Below, piece by piece: positions 1 to 5,701 of a stretch of DNA of 6,717 nt. A program made the translations under genes and the position numbers. The first letter of the stretch is position 1, and every line of letters starts with the position of its first letter. Origin of the DNA: Gammaproteobacteria bacterium (GTDB taxonomy: Bacteria > Pseudomonadota > Gammaproteobacteria > Pseudomonadales > GM7GCV1); the NCBI GenBank assembly GCA_030830945.1, contig JAURLY010000076.1:1-6717 (forward strand), given 5' to 3'. Under the pieces are notes generated by a model. That model did no database searches. It was not told where the DNA came from and saw nothing but the letters and a program-made list of their open reading frames with translations.

Positions 1-383
1 CGGCGATTGAGGGAAAAATCGAGTTCAAGGGTATCTTTGTGTTGGATGGCATACTCAATGGCGACCTCAAGGGCAAGGCCTACGAACAAACAACGGCGGT
101 GGTGAGCTCGCGAGGAAAAATCAACGGCAATATTATTTGCACGAATGCAGTTGTTGCGGGAACCGTCTTGGGTGATATCCGGGCACAATCGCTGGAACTA
201 CACGCTGGCGCCAAAGTTCTGGGCGATATGTACTATGACACGCTCCAGGTCGATCCCACTGCCGAAATCAACGGCAAATTCATCCCACAGGAGCCCCCCT
301 CCAAATCTGGCGATGCCGAAACCTCATCGGATACGCAAAGCAGCGCGGGACTGAGTAAAGCGGTCAGCAAGCTACGCTGGTAA
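1..383 (+). CDS. Bactofilin family cytoskeletal protein, 5'-truncated by the window edge
   Basis: Bactofilins polymerise without nucleotide into membrane-associated filaments that scaffold cell-wall enzymes, stalks or polarity proteins. The frame is open from base 3 to the stop at 381-383, giving 126 visible residues, and it continues upstream. A GTG at 39 is not a convincing start, because the residues before it (IEGKIEFKGIF) are already typical of the family. The visible part shows the short repeated G-x-[IV]-x-G pattern of the bactofilin beta-helix: GKINGNI, AGTVLGDI, GAKVLGDM and AEINGKF. A polar, disordered C-terminal tail of about 45 residues follows (PQEPPSKSGDAETSSD and onward) and ends in SKLRW. 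Only the N-terminal leader is missing. The stop codon is 8 bases before the next gene, so the two are probably co-transcribed. The family call is firm; the specific role in this cell is unknown. Confidence 0.9.
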   Translation, partial: AIEGKIEFKGIFVLDGILNGDLKGKAYEQTTAVVSSRGKINGNIICTNAVVAGTVLGDIRAQSLELHAGAKVLGDMYYDTLQVDPTAEINGKFIPQEPPSKSGDAETSSDTQSSAGLSKAVSKLRW

Positions 384-391
384 GTTTGGCG

Positions 392-577
392 ATGGATTGG
401 GTCAAACTTGAGTTAATCATCGAACTGATTATCGTTTTCTCCGCACCCCCGGTTTATCAGTACTATCTTTGGCGACGCGGTAAAACCACGCCAGCGCAGC
501 TGAAAAAAACCCTCAAAATCTTCCTGCCTTTTTACGTAGGCATCGTTGCAATTCTGATTGCGTGGGTAAATAACTAA
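392..577 (+). CDS. Small two-helix inner-membrane protein downstream of bactofilin
   Basis: This is a 61-residue hypothetical protein that I do not recognise. It has two hydrophobic segments, roughly residues 7-27 (ELIIELIIVFSAPPVYQYY) and 42-59 (KIFLPFYVGIVAILIAWV). They are joined by a strongly basic loop (WRRGKTTPAQLKK). By the positive-inside rule, the loop should face the cytoplasm and both ends the periplasm. I chose the ATG at 392. A TTG at 386 would add two residues, and neither start has a strong ribosome-binding site; only a weak GGTAAG lies upstream, at the end of the bactofilin gene. That weakness and the 8-base gap suggest translational coupling to the bactofilin. Since bactofilins bind the membrane, a membrane partner is plausible, but this is inferred from position only. 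No terminator is evident after the stop. Confidence 0.65.
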   Translation: MDWVKLELIIELIIVFSAPPVYQYYLWRRGKTTPAQLKKTLKIFLPFYVGIVAILIAWVNN

Positions 578-595
578 AGGCGTGATTCCCACCCC

Positions 596-942
596 TTACT
601 GCACCACCCAATGCGGATACCCGTACACCGCAAGCCAAACTTCGGTTTTTAGTCCTTCATATAGGCGAACGACAACGGCCAGCCTCTGAACTTCACCGGA
701 AGCCTGACGGTGCTTCAGCGGCCACCCCGGTCATTTGCCTCTCACCCTTGTGGATCCTTACCGAGGCCGATGAGAGCAATCGACCAGCAACCGGCTAATA
801 GGTCTTAAGCAGTCCAAATTCCCGAAACGTTCTCAGCTGACAAATCACGCCGCATCCAAGGCATCGCCTCAAATTTAGGCAAATTATCAACAAAGCCTAT
901 TCTATCGCCACCAAAGCACAGAATATTGATTATTTGTTTAAT
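596..942 (-). pseudogene. Decayed minus-strand coding remnant(s), family not recognised
   Basis: The 498-base gap between 577 and 1076 has no intact gene. On the minus strand two stretches read like protein. From 942 down to a TAA at 805-807 there are 45 codons, including GGDRIGFVDNLPKFEAMPWM. The same frame continues to a TGA at 742-744, with 20 more codons (DLLAGCWSIALIGLGKDPQG). In a shifted frame, from 730 down to a TAA at 596-598, 44 codons include EVQRLAVVVRLYEGLKTEVW and end AVYGYPHWVVQ. None has a good start codon or ribosome-binding site. The simplest reading is one old gene broken by stops and a frameshift, or adjoining fragments of a mobile element. An alternative is a conserved non-coding RNA whose sequence happens to be open. 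The judgement that it looks coding is by eye and uncertain. Bases 943-1000 are AT-rich upstream DNA of the next gene. Confidence 0.35.
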
Positions 943-1000
943 TTATTCTCAGTAATTTCTTGATTGTTGTAGTTTTATTTTGATTTATGTAAAAATAGTA

Positions 1001-1028
1001 TGGACACAATGTTTACTTGTGCTACTAT
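1001..1028 (+). promoter_or_regulatory. Candidate sigma-70 promoter for the secreted protein at 1076
   Basis: The -35 candidate TGGACA (1001-1006, five of six matches to TTGACA) is separated by 16 bases from TACTAT (1023-1028, four of six matches to TATAAT). An AT-rich stretch lies directly upstream, from about 925 to 1000. Transcription would begin near 1035, leaving a leader of about 40 bases that ends in a good AGGAG at 1065-1069. The promoter is inferred from sequence only. Confidence 0.5.
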
Positions 1029-1075
1029 TCGGTCAGAATTTAAACCAATGACCCACAAACCCTCAGGAGCTAATT

Positions 1076-1501
1076 ATGTTTCGTACCCTTTTAGTCGCAA
1101 CCAGTCTTTTGGCTGCAAACGTGTCAATCGCTGCTGCTTCCGATGAGCAGGCAACACTGACCGATAACGAACCCGTCATGGTAGTAGCCGGCGCTGGAAA
1201 CAGCTGGACCGTTATTTCGATGGAAAACAGCAAGCAAATGTCCAAGGTTCGCAAGTTCTTTGACATGGGTGCAAGTGGCGTCCAGCAAATCGATTACGTT
1301 GTGAGCTGCAAAGACAAATCCATTGCTTTGGTTGACTTCCAGGTATTTCAGTCCATCGAAAATGCGCCATCGGGTCCGATGGCAGTACCTTCGTATGATG
1401 ACCTGAGTTTCTACATGCCCAAGCTGGACATCGACCGTAATGTCGCGAACACCGCATGCGACAAGCGGCTCGCACAGTCTGAGACAACCCAGACAAATTA
1501 A
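1076..1501 (+). CDS. Small exported protein with signal peptide, unknown function
   Basis: This is a 141-residue hypothetical protein. The start is well supported by AGGAG at 1065-1069, six bases before the ATG. Residues 1-21 form a classical signal peptide: a basic residue, a hydrophobic core LLVATSLLAANVSI, then an A-A-A cleavage site before SDEQ. The protein is therefore predicted to be periplasmic or surface-exposed. The mature part holds two cysteines, C78 (YVVSCKDKSIAL) and C128 (NTACDKRL), which could form a disulfide. The order W44-x-V, a beta-rich middle, Y-x-V-x-C and a late A-C loosely resembles surface-adhesin protein E domains such as the one encoded at 2417, but the match is too weak for a family name. 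It appears to be a single-gene unit, with its own promoter candidate upstream and a strong terminator just downstream. Confidence 0.8.
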   Translation: MFRTLLVATSLLAANVSIAAASDEQATLTDNEPVMVVAGAGNSWTVISMENSKQMSKVRKFFDMGASGVQQIDYVVSCKDKSIALVDFQVFQSIENAPSGPMAVPSYDDLSFYMPKLDIDRNVANTACDKRLAQSETTQTN

Positions 1502-1546
1502 TTGCTGAACTCGGGGTCGACCAGGCCCCGCGGGGTTTGTGTTTAG

Positions 1547-1603
1547 TCCCGCCGGTATTGACCTGAATCAGAACTGATACAGGTCAGTTCCGGCGGGATT
1601 TTT
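1547..1603 (+). terminator. Rho-independent terminator of the 1076 gene
   Basis: A perfect 9-bp outer stem pairs TCCCGCCGG (1547-1555) with CCGGCGGGA (1590-1598). A 3x3 internal loop follows, then a perfect 7-bp inner stem of TGACCTG (1559-1565) with CAGGTCA (1580-1586). Five T residues follow at 1599-1603. A shorter GC palindrome, CCCCGCGGGG (1526-1535), just ahead may add pausing. Confidence 0.9.
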
Positions 1604-1858
1604 CATTTGGTAGAAACATTTTCATCGACAAGGTCACCTGCCGAAATACCCACCACTGACAAGGCGACGTAAGGCATTCTGGTTTTTACCCGTCACAAAA
1701 GATCGCTATCTGCACTGGATCAGTTGAGATTTGCCTTGCCGTAGGCACTTTCCATGGTGCTGAGCAGATACAATCGAATCCATCGCGGTGTGAACTGGCA
1801 GCCGCACACGGTCACTACAGGGGAAATCGTTCAAATTTTCCTTACAGGGCCCACCACA

Positions 1859-2254
1859 ATGGTCTGTCAAACCCGGGTTTTTGTCTTCTTTCTTGCACTT
1901 TTTGTCGGCGCTTGCGCCACGCCTGAGTACCAACAAGCGCGTAGCCAGTGTGAGGGCGAGGGACTTCACCTTTACCCTTTGGTGCATCAGCCACAGGTTT
2001 TTCGCCGAAGTCGGGTTGTGGAAGTGCCAGACGGATCAACCATCTGCGAAACCCAAAGCGTTCAAAACAAGGAAAAGCGAACCGAGATGTCATCCGTTCG
2101 CAGCGTTTGCCGGCCAGGCATGAAGCCGGTCACGGAGTACTACGACGAGACCGTTATGGTTGATGTAAACCGCGGTGCGCGGGATGCACATGTCGACCAA
2201 TGTGCGGGTAAACTGTGTCTGCAGCGATACGGAAATATAAAATGCAAAGTCTGA
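1859..2254 (+). CDS. Small cysteine-rich lipoprotein, unknown function
   Basis: This is a 131-residue protein. I chose the ATG at 1859 over an upstream ATG at 1754, because 1859 places a lipoprotein signal at the true N-terminus: MVCQTR, then the hydrophobic FVFFLALF, then the lipobox VGAC with the lipidated cysteine at residue 19. CAGGG at 1845-1849 is a reasonable ribosome-binding site. Residue +2 is alanine rather than aspartate, which fits sorting to the outer membrane by Lol rules. The mature chain holds six further cysteines (31, 63, 84, 115, 120, 129), enough for three disulfides, so it should be an oxidised, compact domain in the periplasm. It also carries VEVPDGSTICETQ and a C-terminal CAGKLCLQRYGN. 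I do not recognise the family. The flanking genes on the same strand also encode exported cysteine-containing proteins. No clear promoter or terminator was seen. Confidence 0.7.
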   Translation: MVCQTRVFVFFLALFVGACATPEYQQARSQCEGEGLHLYPLVHQPQVFRRSRVVEVPDGSTICETQSVQNKEKRTEMSSVRSVCRPGMKPVTEYYDETVMVDVNRGARDAHVDQCAGKLCLQRYGNIKCKV

Positions 2255-2416
2255 CAAGACTCTGCTCTATTCTACGGTCGGCATAATCGTCACTGCTTCG
2301 TTCGGGCAAACGCTTGTATGAGCCAAGCCTGTTATCCGGAAATTGGCCACGACATAACGATAACCGTGTTGCAAATTCTTGGAAGACGTTGAACAACCCG
2401 TTTTTTATGATGACAC

Positions 2417-2827
2417 ATGAAATCAAAATTACTCCGTAATCCTTTAGCGAACAGCGTTATTCTTGTGGGCATGCTGGCATCGACCGATGCCATGTCGGCG
2501 CTGACCATTCTGGCGGAAACACGAGAAGGACTGATCTATATCGATCAAACAAGCATAGAAAAAAACCCCAGCACGCAGAAGGTCGCCATCACCCAAGATT
2601 TTCATGAGATGCAAACGCTAGGTACGCATGAATATCTGAGCTCAAGAAGCCGGTATGAAATTGACTGTCCGGGTAAAAAGCTTCGTCAGATTCGGATAGA
2701 GATTTTTCCCCAGAATATGGCCATGGGTGGCCTCTTGCAGGATGATTCACAAACTCAGGCATGGACTACGCCCGAGCAGGGAAAACTGCAGTCATTAGTC
2801 TGGAGTGCACTCTGCGGTAAACCTTGA
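2417..2827 (+). CDS. Surface-adhesin protein E-like exported protein
   Basis: This is a 136-residue protein with an N-terminal signal: basic MKSKLLR, hydrophobic NSVILVGMLA, and cleavage near residue 28 (DAMSA/LTIL). The mature domain matches the pattern I associate with the adhesin E family (Haemophilus protein E-like): GLIYIDQTSIEK near residues 38-49, a beta-rich middle, YEIDC with C84 preceding the KLRQIRIEIF strand, then W116 and a C-terminal VWSALC with C133. The two cysteines likely form the family's conserved disulfide. Haemophilus protein E binds host matrix proteins, but homologues are common in environmental proteobacteria, so an adhesin role here is not implied. The ATG at 2417 lacks a clear ribosome-binding site, and alternative ATGs at 2407 and 2410 are out of frame. 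Before repeat A inserted, its stop lay only 16 bases from the stop of the convergent peroxiredoxin gene. Confidence 0.65.
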   Translation: MKSKLLRNPLANSVILVGMLASTDAMSALTILAETREGLIYIDQTSIEKNPSTQKVAITQDFHEMQTLGTHEYLSSRSRYEIDCPGKKLRQIRIEIFPQNMAMGGLLQDDSQTQAWTTPEQGKLQSLVWSALCGKP

Positions 2828-2846
2828 ATCACTTTGCAAAATCTTA

Positions 2847-2976
2847 GGAAGCGCTGATTAAATAAATGCGGAAACTTTTGTGGCTGGATAAATGGCGCCA
2901 AGACCTTGATTTTATTGATCCCCGCATCGCACAGCTGCGCTGGCTCGCGAAAAACGTGGATTTATCAACGTCTCCC
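2847..2976 (+). repeat. MITE-like repeat, copy A (130 bp)
   Basis: Copy A is the first of four copies in the window. It begins GGAAGCGCTGATTAAATAAA, and its end read on the other strand begins GGGAGACGTTGATAAATCC, giving imperfect terminal inverted repeats of about 20 bp. It is flanked by TTA at 2844-2846 and TTA at 2977-2979, consistent with a 3-bp target duplication. By hand alignment with copy B there are about 16 differences in 132 columns. It carries no complete gene. A 75-codon frame beginning at 2866 runs out of the repeat into antisense peroxiredoxin sequence and is not counted as a gene. The repeat sits tail-to-tail between the adhesin-like gene and the peroxiredoxin gene. Confidence 0.85.
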
Positions 2977-3537
2977 TTACTGATGATTTTTCAAATAATT
3001 GATCACCCACTCGGCGTCGCTATCACTTGGAAAAATCGGGTAGTGCACGGCCTCTATCACCCCAGCGTTTGCGATCAGCGTAACGCGTTTTAGTAAGGTC
3101 ATACCTGCGGCCACAAACGTAGGCAGATTCAGTGCCTTTTGAAATTGATAATTGATATCACTGACCACTGAAAATGGCAGGTGCAGTCTTTCCGCCATCT
3201 CACGCTGATACTCGGGACTTTGTACACTCAGGCCGATCACCTCTGCGCCGAGTGCCTGAAGTTCCTGATAGTGGTCTCGAAACGCACAAGTTTACGGCGT
3301 ACAGCCTCTCGCACCGGGAATCGCATCCCATCCCTCAGGCAAGGACACACCAGGTTGACCCGTCATTGGATAGCAATAGATGACCACTCGACCCCTGACA
3401 TCACCGATGGCAATTAGCTTTCCTTGTGTCGACTGCAAGCTTATTTTCGGGAGCATGAGACCCTTGAGGTGATCGGCAGCGCCATCATCCTGCGGTACGG
3501 GTAGATTATCCGGGAGTTGGCTCAGGTTGATCGGCAT
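2977..3537 (-). pseudogene. Peroxiredoxin (AhpC/TSA, BCP-like) with internal TAA stop
   Basis: Peroxiredoxins reduce hydrogen peroxide and organic peroxides with a peroxidatic cysteine, often resolved by a second cysteine. The frame from ATG 3535-3537 to TAA 2977-2979 is 187 codons and continuous, except for a TAA at 3292-3294 (codon 82). On either side the sequence reads PGARGCTP-stop-TCAFRDHYQEL. The expected family motif has glutamine at this place, so one CAA-to-TAA change explains it. The stop falls between the presumed peroxidatic C79 and resolving C84. The rest is intact: VVIYCYPMTGQPG upstream, then EVIGLSVQS, LPFSVVSDINYQFQKAL, LPTFVAAGMTLLKRVTLI and a normal C-terminus EWVINYLKNHQ. 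GAGG, seven bases before the ATG, is a good ribosome-binding site. A restart at GTG 3238-3240 would lack both cysteines. The gene is either a recent pseudogene or the site of a sequencing error. It is bracketed by repeats A and C. Confidence 0.85.
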
Positions 3538-3569
3538 GGGGAGGCCTCAAAGCGACGTCGCGTAGATCA

Positions 3570-3702
3570 AAAGAAACTCTGAATAAGTCCACGTTTTTTG
3601 GCGAGCCATCGCAGCTGTGCGACGCGGGGACGCGAAGAAATAAGGTCTTGGTGCCGTTGAGCTTGCCACAAAACTTTCTGGATTTATTTAATCGATGCTT
3701 TC
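3570..3702 (-). repeat. MITE-like repeat, copy C (133 bp, most diverged)
   Basis: On the minus strand it begins GAAAGCATCGATTAAATAAA and passes through TTTTGTGGC and GTCGCACAGCTGCGATGG, matching the other copies. Its other end begins AAAGAAACTCTGAATAAGTC. It is flanked by TCA at 3567-3569 and TCA at 3703-3705, a clean 3-bp target duplication. It ends about 30 bases upstream of the peroxiredoxin start codon, so it could affect that gene's promoter. It is inverted relative to copy A. Confidence 0.8.
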
Positions 3703-3705
3703 TCA

Positions 3706-3841
3706 GGCTCTCGAATTATCTCCCACTATGGAGCTGATCCGAGAATATCGACTCACTGGCTTGAAGCCACCCCCTTCTTCGTTCGATGCATTTTTATATA
3801 AAACTCTGCTCTCAGATCCAGTGACTGACAAGGCAAGCTGA
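3706..3841 (+). other. Coding-like plus-strand frame interrupted by repeat C
   Basis: A frame on the plus strand reads ALELSPTMELIREYRLTGL and continues to a TGA at 3839-3841. The nearest ATG, at 3695, lies inside repeat C, and no ribosome-binding site is present. If repeat C and one TCA copy are removed, the frame joins smoothly to upstream codons giving KRRRVDQ before ALELS. After the TGA the same frame stays open for 22 codons (DKEWRRREIDDRDPKSDTA and onward). This may be a remnant of an old gene, or chance. I do not recognise it. Nothing else convincing lies between repeat C and the caspase gene, and no terminator was found there. Confidence 0.2.
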
Positions 3842-3949
3842 GATAAAGAATGGAGGCGGCGAGAGATCGACGATCGGGACCCCAAATCGGACACTGCTTA
3901 GTTGCTCAAATTAGGAGTGAGTAACGAGACAGGCTCTTAATCTATAATT

Positions 3950-5662
3950 TTAATTACCGGTTCCAGATAAAAATACCAGATCATTACCGCCCACCAGCCG
4001 TGGCTGTTGATCAGAACCACGACGTCGCGCGTCTACCGATACTTTTCGAGCGACGTAATTGTGTAATTCCTGAGCCGTAATACTACGGTCGTTATTCTCA
4101 TCTGCATCACCATTCAGGCCCATCATCAAATGGTAAGAAAAGATTCCATGTCCAGTTTCTTCCGACGAGAGGGATATTTGTGCGCCCGATGCCGAGGATA
4201 TAATCGTAGTTCGAGGGGGAATTTCACTCTGAGCTGCGATCTGCAATACTGGACGCGCATTTGGGGTTAGAACTCTACCGTCTCTCGAAACACCGGAGAA
4301 GCAGCTGTCGATCATAAATATCGTCTCTTTGGGATTTCCCTTTTGAACGAGCTTCATAACTCCATCAAGTCCAAGGGCGGTTTCTTCTAACAATTGCAGG
4401 TTGGAATCAGTCGGTAAAAGGTAATACTTGGTTGAATCAAGGGAGGCAATGCCATGCCCTGAATAAAAAACGAATACTTTCGTTTTGCCAGGATTGATTT
4501 CCGAAGGAAGCCAGTTTTTCAATGCTAATAAAATGTCACTTCTTTTAGCATTCTTCGAGCCTAATATCCTGATTTTATGGTTTGGTATTTTTAATATATT
4601 TTGAGCATAAAAAAGAAAGCGCATTGCATCATTTTGTGAAAAATTTGAGCGCGGCAGTTTTTCATATTCTTCCGCGCCAATTATGATAGCGACAGCATCA
4701 ACATCACCTCTCTGAGAAAATTTTTGCTGTCCTAAACCAGCCGATAGATATTGATCTTTCCCGATACTCCTTGTCTTTTTTTTCTTTAGTTGGAAATTTT
4801 TACCATTAGACAACTCCCCACTGAGTTGTACTTCACTTTCACCCAACGGCAAGTAGCGGATAAATTTTTTGCGCGACATTTCGTCAAATGCAACTTCTTC
4901 GTTATTGATTTTTAACGAGAGTAAGCCCAAAGATGCAGGCAGCGTTAGATTTAATTCCACTTGACCGTCAGATTTGGGATCGCTAATTTCAAAAGAGATC
5001 CCTCCTGAGTATTCGGATTTCGGCATTTGCTTGCGAATACTCTCTGAATTTTTTTTCGCTAGCTCTCGCGCATTTAGATCATTACTTTGATTAATTGCTT
5101 TTTCAAACCATTGATTTGCATTGTCAATATTTTTTTCCGTTCCGATTCCATGCAGAAAAGCCCAACCCAGATTGTTCTGGGCCATTGCGTTATTACGCTC
5201 GGCAGCCACTTTCCACCAATTAAACGCTTTCTGGTTATCAACCGGGACACCTATGCCTTCGGCAAAATAGTTTCCAATTAGAAGCTGTGCATGCACATGC
5301 CCATTCTCGGCCGCCCTCAATATCGCTTCGGCAGATTTCGCAAGATCACGGAAACCGGGTTGGTCTCTTGCGTAAGCTAATCCAAGATTAAATTGGGATG
5401 CGGGGTGATCTTTGTTGGCAGCTCGCTTGAACCATTGGACTGCGGTACGCGTGCTCTGAGCAACGCTTTTACCTTCGAGGTATAAGACACCGATCGCATT
5501 TTCACAATCAGCATCACCAATCTTCGCGTCTTGGATACAAGAATCAAAGGCGCCTTGATAATCATGGTTAGCGAAAGCGAATTTAGCATCGTGGTAGGCA
5601 GCATATGCTGAACATTGGCTTACGAAAAAACTAAAGAAGAAAATAATTTTTACTAATTTCAT
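3950..5662 (-). CDS. Exported caspase-like (peptidase C14) protease with Sel1 repeats
   Basis: This is a 570-residue cysteine protease of the caspase/metacaspase fold. Residues 1-21 are a signal peptide (hydrophobic IIFFFSFFV, cleavage at AYA/AYHD). C17 is preceded by Q, so a lipobox is unlikely. Residues about 52-195 form four Sel1-type TPR repeats, for example AQLLIGNYFAEGIGVPVDNQ and AQNNLGWAFLHGIGTEKNID, usually protein-binding. Residues 220-293 look like a beta-sandwich spacer. The caspase domain spans about 320-565, with the catalytic pair visible as VFYSGHG (H403) and IDSCFSG (C454). A p10-like part follows (ISSASGAQ, GHGIFSYHLMMGL). Within it, residues 521-532 fit an EF-hand loop (D521, N523, D525, I528, E532), suggesting calcium control. 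The start is the ATG at 5660-5662, with a weak GGA upstream. The gene lies 39 bases after the small membrane protein gene and is likely its operon partner. The coding DNA is AT-rich. Substrate and biological role are unknown. Confidence 0.9.
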   Translation of the reverse strand: MKLVKIIFFFSFFVSQCSAYAAYHDAKFAFANHDYQGAFDSCIQDAKIGDADCENAIGVLYLEGKSVAQSTRTAVQWFKRAANKDHPASQFNLGLAYARDQPGFRDLAKSAEAILRAAENGHVHAQLLIGNYFAEGIGVPVDNQKAFNWWKVAAERNNAMAQNNLGWAFLHGIGTEKNIDNANQWFEKAINQSNDLNARELAKKNSESIRKQMPKSEYSGGISFEISDPKSDGQVELNLTLPASLGLLSLKINNEEVAFDEMSRKKFIRYLPLGESEVQLSGELSNGKNFQLKKKKTRSIGKDQYLSAGLGQQKFSQRGDVDAVAIIIGAEEYEKLPRSNFSQNDAMRFLFYAQNILKIPNHKIRILGSKNAKRSDILLALKNWLPSEINPGKTKVFVFYSGHGIASLDSTKYYLLPTDSNLQLLEETALGLDGVMKLVQKGNPKETIFMIDSCFSGVSRDGRVLTPNARPVLQIAAQSEIPPRTTIISSASGAQISLSSEETGHGIFSYHLMMGLNGDADENNDRSITAQELHNYVARKVSVDARRRGSDQQPRLVGGNDLVFLSGTGN

Positions 5663-5701
5663 TTCACAAATCCATTCAGTCGCTAAATTTTTATGAAATG
5701 C

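Noticed and set aside
1603..1677. A 24-codon minus-strand frame (MPYVALSVVGISAGDLVDEN) next to the terminator
   Set aside because: It is very short, has no ribosome-binding site and no supporting context; it could be the tail of a lost gene, but this cannot be argued from the sequence alone.
1754..1858. N-terminal extension of the lipoprotein from the ATG at 1754
   Set aside because: It would bury the lipobox at residue 54, and the start at 1859 has a usable ribosome-binding site and a proper signal peptide.
2255..2400. Possible frameshifted small secreted gene between the lipoprotein and adhesin-like genes (IIVTASFGQTL, ACYPEIGHDITITVLQ)
   Set aside because: The peptides are in different frames, need at least one frameshift, and are too short to separate from chance.
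2154..2426. A 90-codon minus-strand frame over the end of the lipoprotein gene and the following spacer
   Set aside because: Half of it is antisense to the well-supported lipoprotein gene, and there is no ribosome-binding site or recognisable motif.
2866..3093. A 75-codon plus-strand frame starting in repeat A (MRKLLWLDKWRQD)
   Set aside because: It begins inside the repeat and continues antisense through the peroxiredoxin gene. Copies B and D have a TAA early in the same frame, so it is a chimera rather than a gene.
3757..3769. Palindrome TGGCTTGAAGCCA as a caspase terminator
   Set aside because: The stem is short and is not followed by a T run on the minus strand.
3703..3894. A 63-codon minus-strand frame downstream of the caspase gene
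   Set aside because: It has no ribosome-binding site and serine/arginine-rich low-information content; the opposite strand looks more protein-like.
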